Shown here: positions 1 to 9,303 of the stretch, in pieces
Layout of the letters: every line of letters begins with the position of its first letter
Position numbering within the stretch: the first letter of the stretch is position 1
Assembly: GCA_964030475.1 (NCBI GenBank)
Contig: CAXIPT010000003.1
Coordinates: 9,525,759-9,589,758, forward strand
Direction of reading: 5' to 3'
Source of the DNA: Tethya wilhelma
Lineage: Eukaryota; Porifera; Demospongiae; Tethyida; Tethyidae
Length of the DNA stretch: 64,000 nucleotides
Translations under genes and position numbers: made by a program
Notes under the pieces: model-generated
Seen by the model: only the letters and a program-made list of their open reading frames with translations
Told to the model about the DNA's origin: nothing
Database searches by the model: none

Positions 1-445
1 CCCACCGTTGCTAAAGTGGTAAGTTACTAGCTATGCACTTGTATACGATGTATGTATGTCTGTATAGTTAGTGGTTGTGTGAATGTACCATAATATTATA
101 CTCTAGCAGAGTTTATAACTTTTGCAGATGCCTTTCAGTAGGTTTCACTGATGATCTCATTGATCTGTGTGATGGCCATGTAATTATATGTACCTGTATG
201 TGCTTTACAGAGATATATAAAGGATTATAAGATTGTGATCCACATATCCACCTTTGCTATTGCCCACCACCACAAGACTTTACCACCATTATTGTGGTGT
301 AGAGTTTTGATTGACTCTTGATTGTCACATGTCTTTGTGCATGCAGGTTGACTCTACGTACAGATCACTGTTGGAAGAAAACAGTATTGATTATCTGCAG
401 AGATTTAAAGAGATGGCGTCACGAATGGACAATGAAGCTTCATAG
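1..445 (+). CDS. 3' end of an unrecognised protein-coding gene (last two exons)
   Basis: The window opens inside an exon (1-18, reading PTVAKV) that ends at a good GTAAGT donor. The next exon starts after ATGCAG at 347, keeps the frame (VDSTYRSLLEEN...) and stops at TAG 443-445 with the C-terminus MASRMDNEAS. The visible 38 residues are charged and probably helical (LLEENSIDYLQRFKEM). I do not recognise the family; too little is visible. The reading frame carries cleanly across the 328-bp intron, which supports a real terminal exon. The gene converges on ABCB6. Confidence 0.55.
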
Positions 446-1269
446 CATGCAGTCAGCTGTATGCTCAATCAATCAGGAACTTCTATGTATGTGTGTATTC
501 ATGTATCGTATTATTATAATATTATGCAGTTTTGTGTTCAACTCCCAGCAATATACCACCTCATATTATAAACAGCGTTATAGTATTCATTTCATCATGG
601 CCTTATGAATTATCGTTATGATATAATATTATTGTAGTGTACATTAAGTATGTAGTAAAAAAAAGTAAGCATGCATGTGCACGCAGTGTTGCCAGAAACG
701 AATCAGGAACAACAGCTAGTAGATCAATTTTTGATGACCATACACCTTCTATATAGCTATGATATATCGACCTACCAGTGATCATGAGGTTCTCTGCATG
801 CCTGCATGTGTAACTGTTATAACTGTTCATGACAAGGTACGTGCTATATTGGAATAAAGAAAAGACAAAGAAAGAAAGCCATTTATATATGAACTCAATA
901 CAGACACTAATGATCGAATGGTGTCACAAAATTAATTTAAGTGATCGACATGCATGAATGTTAATTGGAAGATCATTATTCTGTTGGTCTGCATGGCTGC
1001 AATTAACTCTCCCTGACAACAACCTGCAGCTGTTGTAGGAGGTCGCACTGATGATGGTTTTACAAGTGACATGAAATTAAATTGCTGCAAACTTCAAAAA
1101 TAATTATGATACATAGTATATTACTATTATGGTATACGTGATTTTCCAGATGGCATAAAATTATTAAGTTTACAACAACTATAGCTAACCACACATGTAT
1201 ACATGTATATGCAGCTCATGTATATACACACTCATTCATAATATTCTAGTACAATAAATAAGAGCTAGT
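446..1269. other. Intergenic region between convergent genes
   Basis: No exon-like frame is visible on either strand. The sequence is AT-rich and should hold the 3' UTRs of the upstream + gene and of ABCB6 on the minus strand. I could not assign poly(A) signals with confidence. Confidence 0.5.
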
Positions 1270-1895
1270 TCAGAGTTGACTTGTTTCTTGGTGTGTGACA
1301 TCATCAAGGCTGTGCTGCTGTTGGTTCCACATGGAGGCATACACTCCTCCATACTCCAGGAGGTCATGATGAGTGCCTCGCTCAGCTATCACACCATCCT
1401 GGAGCGAGATAGGGAATAGCAGAATTAGAGGATTAATGATTAAACCATGAACCAGATGGAAATGCTGTTACAGACTTCTTTTTGTTCATTTTAGCTAATG
1501 CATATATCAGATACAGATGTACATATGCTATTGATGGTGTGCATTATTTAGGGTCTTACCTTCAGCACCAGTATCTGGTGGGCATGTATGATGGTGGAGA
1601 GACGATGGGCGACTATGATGGTGGTCCTGCCCTGACACACCTGCAGGAGGCTGGCCTGGATGTGTCGTTCAGTCTCAGTGTCCAGAGCAGACGTAGCTTC
1701 GTCAAGGAGGATGATTGCAGGGGCTTTGAGGATCGTCCTCGCAATACAGACTCTCTGTTTCTCTCCCCCACTCAGTTTGAGGCCTCTCTCTCCCACCACA
1801 GTCTTGTACTGGAGGGGAAAGGTCATGATACGATCATGGATGTCAGCATAGTGGGCAGCTCTCTCCACCTCCTCATCAGTGGCTTCAACCTTACC

Positions 1896-1948
<53 letters not shown>

Positions 1949-2433
1949 TACATTGGGAAATTGTATTAGCTAAGGACTGGAGACATATCTAAATCAAGCT
2001 AAGTGGTCTGACTGGAGAAGCTATCACTAGGTACTTGTTACCACTGTATCCATCTCCTGCCTGTACATTGAGGTACCCCCTAGCCCTTCACTCACTCACC
2101 ATATCTGATGTTGTATCTGATGACGTCATTAAAGAGTACTGTGTCCTGAGGCACCACTCCTATGCCCTCTCTCACCGAGGCCTGGGTCACATGACGCACG
2201 TCCTGACCGTCCAATAGGATTGCCCCATCCTGGATGTCGTAGAACCTAAATAGGAGTCTGATGATGGTGGACTTGCCTGCCCCACTAGGACCCACTAATG
2301 CCAGGGTCTCCCCCTCGTTAACTGAGAAGGACACGCCCCTCAGGATGGGCTTCTCTGGAGTGTAGTGGAAGTAGACGTCCCTGAACTCTATCTTCCCATG
2401 GGAGATCGTGATGGGAGGGGCACCTGGAGAGAC

Positions 2434-2510
<77 letters not shown>

Positions 2511-4531
2511 AGGCTGTTATTGTCATGAAGAAATTAATTTAACTAGTTTCATTTTTAGAAGCTAAGTGACCAATTTGAAGCCGAAAAAGAGCTTTTCCTT
2601 CATGAATATTTCTTTTTTTAAAGAAAAGTTTACAAGGAAGAGCTTATGTACTGTCAATTTGACAAGACAACAAACTAGCCCATGAATTACTGTTCATGGT
2701 TTTCACTAAATTTACGGTATAGCTCCAAATTTTCGTCTATATAATTTATGTTTTTTTCGTGATAATTATATATACAGTCAAATCACATAATTCACGAAAA
2801 TATTGTACCACGAAAATTTGGAGCTACATGTATACGGTACATAGTATAGTAAAATACAATGAGGTACTGACATTAATTTTGACCACACACGCTATCTTGA
2901 CCTCTGACCTTGCTGGTCCCTGATCTCTGGTTCAATGTCCAACAGGTCCAACATGTTCTCCATGTCAATGAAGGCCTGTTGGATCATCCTGTAGTAGGTC
3001 CCAAAATAGTTGAGGGGGGAGTACAGCTGGATGATGTAAGTGATGTAGAGGACAAAGTCACCCACATTGAGGGCCCCCTGGGTCACCCTGCATGGGGGAT
3101 ACATGGATAGAGGGATTAGTTCAATGTAATGATATTTATAATTATTGAGAGGAGGCCCCTTCAGCTAAGGTACATACCGTATAGCGGGAAATTTTCATGG
3201 GGGAATTTTTTTTTGCAAATTTCGCAGTTTGGCAGCTTTCCACGAAATTTGTAAGGTACGAGGTCGTCACGTAATGTTGAGACGCAATCCATGAAAATTT
3301 CCCCCATGAAAATTTCCCGCTATACGGCACATAGTTCCCACCTCTTACCTGTAGGCACACAGCAGTGCTCCCAGCAGTAGTCCAGCAGTGATGATGACAT
3401 TCTGGCCTGTGTTGAGGAGGTTCAGACTCACCAGAGACTTCCACTCCTCAGACTGGTAGTCGACAATGGCTGCATGGACACAGACAATGGAACATTAATG
3501 GTTAGTACATCACAAAAGTCCATCTGGTTTGAGAATGCTTGTCAGTTCTACTATCTATAGCTGTACACTTTAGTTCAATTTTCTCACCAGTGTTAAATCT
3601 CTTCACCTCGTATCGCTCTGCTCCGTAATATTTGACAGTCTCAAAGTTGAGAAGAGAATCAACAGCTTTAGCTTTAGTGGCATTATCTCTCTCGTTCATC
3701 ACCCTGAGGGAGTTACCATAGCAACAAGTAATTTACCAAAATGCAATGGGCTATAAATATCAAACACACACCTCAAACAAAGCATAGATAATTAAAGGGT
3801 ACAATTGCAGTAGCCCCTATTAATCATGCCTCATTATTACCTCCTGAACTTTGTCCTCCACTCTGTGATAAAGATGGTATAGTAGATGTATGAGATCATG
3901 GTGGTGAAGACGATGAGACCGAACCAACCATCAAAGGCTATCACAAAGAACACCACTGCCACTCCTATGTCCACCAGGGTGGGCACGATGCTGAACAGAA
4001 CATAGTTGAGGAGGTTGTTGATGCTTTGAGTGCCTCTGTCCATGACACGGAGGACCTCACCTGGAGAGAGAGGGAGAGGGAGAGGGAGAGAGAGAGAGAG
4101 AGATAAAAAATTAGTATTAAGTCTAAAAGACGACCTTTTTTACTGGTTAACGATCACATAATGGTGAACTGTATTTTATCGCTACATTTTATGGTACAAG
4201 ATAGTACGAAAATCATCTTGATCATTAATAAAATTTAATAGCCACTAGAATAAAATTAATATGTTAATATTGCATTCAAGACAATTTTCATACTCAGTAC
4301 TAGTTTAAGAATAGCAATTAGCCTGATACAGCAGAGGTTGTTTTAATTTTAGCTAGCTCTAGTGGCCCACCTGTCTTCCTGCCGAGGTGCCATCTCAGAG
4401 AGAGGCTGTGGAGGTGAGAGAAGAGATCAACTTGGAGAGCTCTGTAGGTGAACTGCTGGACTCTGATCCAAAGGAAGGCTCGAAGGTTGTTTAACACTCC
4501 AAGACCCCCCACAGTACCACCCTGAGAGAGA

Positions 4532-4608
<77 letters not shown>

Positions 4609-4908
4609 CCATGCTCCACCTAAAGGTCAAAGTCCCTCACCTGCAGGAACCTCATCCCCACGTAGATCAAGATGGCGGTGAGAGGGAAGGTGATACCAGT
4701 CGGAGTGTGAACCAGTCCCAGCCTCTCCTCCAATGAGAATGATGAGGGGGTGTGGTTAGTGGGCATGGCTGAGGAGGGAGTGAGGGAATTGACAATCTTC
4801 TTGTAGTATATCGGAACAAAGACGTTTATGACACGCCCACCGACCAGATTCCCATGGGAGATTGTGATGGGAGGGGCACCTGGAGAGACAGAGAGAGAGA
4901 GAGACAGA

Positions 4909-4971
<63 letters not shown>

Positions 4972-7418
4972 CAGGCTGTTAATTATCATGAAGAAATTAA
5001 TTTAACTAGTTTCATTTTTAGAAGCTAAGTGACCAATTTGAAGCCGAAAAAGAGCTTTTCCTTCATAAATATTTCTTTTTTTAAACAAAAATTTACAAGG
5101 GAGAGCTTATGTACTGTCAATTTGACCGGACAACAAACTAGCCCATGAATTACTGTACATGGTCCTAAATTTAGGACAGTGAGTTGGGGGGGGAAAAAAA
5201 ATAAAACTGCCGATTTTGGATCACTTTGTAATGTCTCTCTGTGTATAAACACAATAGGAGGTCAGCTCAATGGCAGTACCGTATACATGTAGCTCCAAAT
5301 TTTCATGGTTCAAAAAGTTTGTGAAAAGTCTGCTATTGCTGTTTTGAGCGAATCACAATCTCTGAAATTATATTGCCGATATATATGTTTTTTTGTGGAG
5401 AAAATTTCGTGATAATATTATACAGTCAAATCACGAAATTCATGAAAATACTGTATCACAAAAATTTGGAGCTATACTGTAGATAGTATAGTAAAATACA
5501 ATGAGGTACTGACATAAATTTGACCACACACGCTATCTTGACCTCTGACCTTGCTGGTCCCTGATCTCTGGCTCAATGTCCAACAGGTCCAACATGTTCT
5601 CCATGTCAATGAAGGCCTGTTGGATCATCCTGTAATAGGTCCCGAAATAGTTGAGGGGAGAGTAGAGTTGGATGATGTAAGTGATGTAGAGGACAAAGTC
5701 ACCCACATTGAGGGCCCCCTGGGTCACCCTGCATGGGAGGGATACATGGATAGAGGGATTAGTTCATGTAATGATATTTATAATTATTGAGAGGAGGCCC
5801 CTTCAGCTAAGGTACATACCGTATAGCAGGTAAACTTGGCGAGAATTAAATTTGGCGAATTGGCGAATTATTCTTCAAATTGCCAAATTAAAAATCGCCA
5901 AACAGTTTAATACACACGTGCGCGCATATAATCTATGCAGCATACGAAATTGAATCGCCAAATTAAAAATTGCCAATAATCCCAAAATGGGAATTCGCCA
6001 AATTTTAAGCCGGCCAAATTTACCTGCTATACGGTACTGTATAGTGGGAAATTTTCATGGGGGAAATTTTTTGCGAATTTCACGGTTTGGCAGCTTTCCA
6101 CGAAATTTTCCCCATGAAATTTGTAAGGTACGAGGTCGTCATGTAATGTTGAGACGCAATCTACGAAAATTTCCCCCATGAAAATTTCCTGCTATACGGC
6201 ACCTAGTTCCCACCTCTTACCTGTAGGCACACAGCAGTGCCCCCAGCAGTAGTCCAGCAGTGATGATGACATTCTGGCCTGTGTTGAGGAGGTTCAAACT
6301 CACCAGAGACTTCCACTCCTCAGACTGGTAGTCGACAATGGCTGCATGGATACAAACAATGGAACATTAATGGTTAGTACATCACAAAAGTCCATCTGGT
6401 TTGAGAATGCTTGTCAGTTCTACTATCTATAGCTGTACACTATAGTTCAATTTTCTCACCAGTGTTAAATCTCTTCACCTCATATTGCTCTGCTCCGTAA
6501 TATTTGACAGTCTCAAAGTTGAGAAGAGAATCAACAGCTTTAGCTTTAGTGGCGTTATCTCTCTCGTTCATCACCCTGAGGAAGTTACCATGGCAACAAA
6601 TAATTTACCAAAATGCAATGGGCTATAAATATTAAAAACAGACCTCAAACAAAGCATAGATAATTAAGGGGTACAATTGCAGTAGCCCCTATTAATCATG
6701 CCTCATTATTACCTCCTGAACTTTGTCCTCCACTCTGTGATGAAGATGGTGTAGTAGATGTATGAGATCATGGTGGTGAAGACGATGAGACCAAACCACC
6801 CGTCAAAGGCTATCACAAAGAACACCACTGCCACCCCTATGTCCACCAGGGTGGGCACGATGCTGAAGAGAACATAGTTGAGGAGATTGTTGATGCTTTG
6901 AGTGCCTCTGTCCATGACACGGAGGACCTCACCTGGAGAGAGGGAGAGGGAGAGGGAGAGAGAGAGAGAGAGAGATAAAAAAATTAGTATTAAGTCTAAA
7001 AGACGACCTTTTTTACTGGTTAACCATCACATAATGGTGAACTGTATTTTATCACTACATTTTATCGTACAAGATAGTAGGAAAATAATTTTTGAACATT
7101 TGTAAAATTTAATATTATAGCAGCTAGAACAAAATAAAAATTTTTGTAAATATTGCTTTCAAGACCATTTCCATACTCAGTATACTGGTTTAAGAATAGC
7201 AATGAGCCTGATAATGTACAAGATACATCAGAGGTTGTTTTAATCTTAGCTAGCTGTAGTGGCCCACCTGTCTTTCTGCCCAGGTGCCATCTCAGAGAGA
7301 GGCTGTGGAGGTGAGAGAAGAGATCAACTTGGAGAGCTCTGTAGGTGAACTGCTGGACTCTGATCCAAAGGAAGGCTCGAAGGTTGTTTAACACTCCAAG
7401 ACCTCCCACAGTACCACC

Positions 7419-7472
<54 letters not shown>

Positions 7473-8957
7473 GAGAGAGAGAGAGAGAGAGAGTGAGAGA
7501 GAGATGACTCCATGCTATATACACCTAAAGGTCAAAGTCCCTCACCTGTAGGAACCTCATCCCCACGTAGATCAAGATGGCGGTGAGGGGGAAGGTGATA
7601 CCAGTCGGAGTGTGAACCAGTCCCAGCCTCTCCTCCAATGAGAATGATGTGGGGGTGTGGTTAGTGGGCGTGGCTGAGGAGGGAGTGAGAGAATTGACAA
7701 TCTTCTTGTAGTATATTGGAACAAAGACGTTTATGACACGCCCACCGACCAGGATGATGAAACAGACCACCACACGAAGTTGAAGGAGATAATGACCTTT
7801 TCAGAAGGAGAGAGAAAGATACGTTGTCATGTAAAATTATGAGCACACACACAAGTACTATCATAGCTAGATACAGAGTGTACATACAATGAAGAAAGAT
7901 ATCAGTACATGAACCAGAGGACATAGTGTCACACAGTAAAAAAATGAATTGCTTACAAAGTAATGAACGATTTTAAAGCAAATTTATCTCTAACGACAAA
8001 TAGTGCATATAATATTGAGATAATACCTTAATTTAAGATAAGGTTAAAATATACAGTGTCATACAGTTAAAAAATGAATTGGTTACAATAAAGGATAGCA
8101 ATAAAACAAGTAAAATTAATATTTCAAACTACAACAGTATATCTATTGAGACATACCCATAGATAATACATACCTTTAGGCCAGACATAAGGGAAGAGTA
8201 GCTTCACTTTATGGATGAACCCTGAGAATGCTGACGTGGTTCGCTGTTGGACAAAGGAACCATCTCGTTTTGTCTCTCTCTTCTTGTTAACATCATCCAC
8301 ATTGACCTCTGACCCTTCCTCGTTAACGAGCAGTGTGTAGTTGTTGGGCCTAGCTCGGCAACAGAGGAGTGGCCTCACGATCCCTAGCGACACAATGACC
8401 GAGAGTAAAACCCCTCTAATTATAAAGATAATGAGGTCAGAGATGTCAGCGTGGCTCTCCAGGTGCCACCACCACTGCCGACCGTTGAAGGAGACCAGCT
8501 GAAGAGACAGCCACACCACATGGCCCAGCCAGAACACCACCAGAGTAGCCCCGTGGGCGTGGCCTTTCAGGATGTAGACATTCTCCCTGACCAAGAAGAG
8601 GATGGCAAAGGACCATGAGATCATTCCTAGCACATCGACCACGATGACGTAACCGTATATCTCGTCCCCGCTGATGTGCAAGACCCCTTTAATAATGAGA
8701 TCGATGGCATATGTGGTTGCCATGAGAACGGAAGTGATCACTTGTGCTGTGAAGACTCGAGACACTGAGGAGAGAAATGACACTGAAGGCTGTTTGTTCT
8801 TGGGTGGTTTAGAGCCCAACACGATGGACCACATCCCCAGCACGTAGAGCAGGCCGCCACACGATATGGAGCCGACAATCTCGAGGAAACACCGCGAGAA
8901 GGCTTGGTTGACCCACGGCACGCTGTAAGAGTCACCGGGCTCACAGAAACGCAGCAT
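1270..8957 (-). CDS. ABCB6: ABCB6-type half ABC transporter with tandemly duplicated transmembrane exons
   Basis: Family role: ATP-driven half-transporter (porphyrin/haem-related, endolysosomal or mitochondrial membranes), acting as a homodimer. Exons, 5' to 3': 8957-8174 (MTABC_N-type N-terminal membrane domain, residues 1-261), then TMD copy B 7796-7546, 7418-7268, 6932-6713, 6575-6460, 6341-6221, 5728-5550; a chimeric exon 4879-4641; TMD copy A 4521-4371, 4060-3841, 3703-3588, 3469-3349, 3087-2909; NBD 2423-2100, 1894-1560; last exon 1398-1270. The TMD carries [10 protein letters not shown] and [11 protein letters not shown], as in vertebrate ABCB6. The NBD has Walker [11 protein letters not shown]-loop VVPQDT, signature LSGGE, Walker [13 protein letters not shown] and AHRLST. 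All phases match. Skipping one TMD block gives 869 aa (human ABCB6 is about 842); using all exons gives 1211 aa. Start ATG 8957 opens the N-terminal domain. Confidence 0.9.
1898..1943. repeat. (GA)n microsatellite at an ABCB6 3' splice site
   Basis: On the minus strand this is (CT)n running directly into TAG|GTAAGG, the acceptor of the second NBD exon, so it forms the polypyrimidine tract. Confidence 0.9.
2426..2508. repeat. (GA)n microsatellite at the NBD exon acceptor
   Basis: On the minus strand, (CT)n interrupted by TGTCT runs into CCAG|GTGCCC, the acceptor of the first NBD exon. A near copy (4882-4971) precedes the chimeric exon. Confidence 0.9.
2712..2840. mobile_element. Foldback (MITE-like) element, TTTTCGTG/CACGAAAA type, short form
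   Basis: Inverted ends: ACGGTATAGCTCCAAATTTT on the left and a matching AAAATTTGGAGCTAC..GTATACGGT on the right. No coding capacity. It sits in the intron before the NBD exon. The duplicated unit has a longer relative at 5277-5480, so this copy probably lost internal sequence. Confidence 0.6.
3174..3329. mobile_element. Foldback element, CGAAAATTT type
   Basis: Starts TACCGTATAGCGGGAAATTTTC and ends with the inverse AAATTTCCCGCTATACGG. The interior repeats GAAATTT/AAATTTC words. It lies between ABCB6 exons 6 and 7 of unit A; the same element is at about 6040-6204 in unit B. Confidence 0.7.
4524..4603. repeat. (GT)n/(GA)n compound microsatellite at the exon 3 acceptor
   Basis: Read on the minus strand it is a CT then CA/CT tract ending CAG|GGTGGT, the acceptor of TMD exon 3 in unit A. 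The equivalent position in unit B (7421-7504) is almost pure CT with a few interruptions, so the tract has changed since duplication. Confidence 0.85.
4641..4879 (-). other. Chimeric ABCB6 exon at the tandem-duplication junction
   Basis: This exon begins with the first codons of the NBD exon ([10 protein letters not shown], also at 2423) and passes at about 4849 into the middle of TMD exon 2 ([12 protein letters not shown], also near 7750). It keeps the NBD exon's acceptor, with a long CT tract upstream, and the donor of exon 2. Its 239 nt give the same phases as the exons it would join, so the junction is open. The fusion removes the first 12 or so codons of exon 2 ([10 protein letters not shown]...). 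Confidence 0.75.
5277..5480. mobile_element. Foldback element, TTTTCGTG/CACGAAAA type
   Basis: Left end TACCGTATACATGTAGCTCC, right end GGAGCTATACTGTA. The interior (GGTTCAAAAAGTTTGTGAAAA) matches the element at 10023-10232. Located in the unit B intron homologous to the one with the 2712-2840 element. Confidence 0.65.
5818..6039. mobile_element. Foldback element, GGCGAATT/AATTCGCC type, inserted after the ABCB6 duplication
   Basis: Ends CCGTATAGCAGGTAAA and TTTACCTGCTATACGG are inverted repeats flanked by TA on both sides. The interior is crowded with TTGGCGAATT and AATTCGCCAA words. Unit A has the same flank without this element (near 3174), so this is a filled site beside an empty one. 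The insertion landed at the TA of a resident element's end. Confidence 0.8.
6040..6204. mobile_element. Foldback element, CGAAAATTT type (unit B copy)
   Basis: Starts CTGTATAGTGGGAAATTTTC and ends AAATTTCCTGCTATACGG. It is the counterpart of the 3174-3329 element, separated from its original left flank by the 5818-6039 insertion. Confidence 0.7.
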
Positions 8958-9303
8958 TGTTCCTTGATCGGGGAGAGAGAGAGTTGTTTAGAATCTTGGT
9001 CCAATCTGTCCGTTAGCTTCCTTTGTAATGTTCTCTGCTGACAAGTATACACTGAGTGGTTAGAATTTTCTAATTGATGCGCACTGTGTGCTGATTCAGC
9101 AAACAATATACGGATACATGCGGATAGTATACGTACTACATGTGCATGGACGATCGATCGAGGGCGGGGCCGCAGCTTTGCAAGGTTCACGGTTCACGGA
9201 CGGAAGCCAAATAAAAGAAACTGCGCGCAGATTCAGAAACCATGTGCCAGCTTTTTATCATCTGTGCCAGGCTAGAATCATGATATTTTTGTCAAGAAGT
9301 GAA
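8958..9303. promoter_or_regulatory. Short bidirectional intergenic region, ABCB6 and receptor 1
   Basis: Only 346 bp separate the divergent start codons of ABCB6 (-) and the LRP-like receptor (+). It must hold both 5' UTRs and probably a shared promoter. It is locally GC-richer (CGATCGATCGAGGGCGGGGCC near 9150). No TATA box is assigned. A shared promoter is inference. Confidence 0.4.

Larger units (their letters stand above)
2394..4848 (-). repeat. Tandem duplication, unit A (ABCB6 TMD exons)
   Basis: This block is the left copy of a tandem direct duplication; the right copy is 4850-7750. Exon sequences are nearly identical. Introns differ by small changes and by foldback-element insertions. 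The shared left edge is the NBD exon sequence TTCCCATGGGAGAT; the shared right edge is CGCCCACCGACCAG inside exon 2. Confidence 0.85.
4850..7750 (-). repeat. Tandem duplication, unit B (ABCB6 TMD exons)
   Basis: Right copy of the duplication, carrying complete exon 2 and exons 3-7 of the canonical ABCB6 model. It is longer than unit A mainly because of an extra foldback insertion (5818-6039) and a longer element at 5277-5480. At least one amino-acid difference is visible: YYGAEQ here against YYGAER in unit A. Confidence 0.85.

Noticed and set aside
2092..5028. Open frames rich in SLSLSL or ERERER near the GA microsatellites
   Set aside because: They are translations of dinucleotide repeats running into real ABCB6 exons or their antisense; the splice acceptors mark the true exon starts.
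8738..9190. 150-aa minus-strand frame overlapping the ABCB6 start
   Set aside because: Overlaps the ABCB6 N-terminal exon in another frame, with Arg/Ser-rich composition and no domain pattern.
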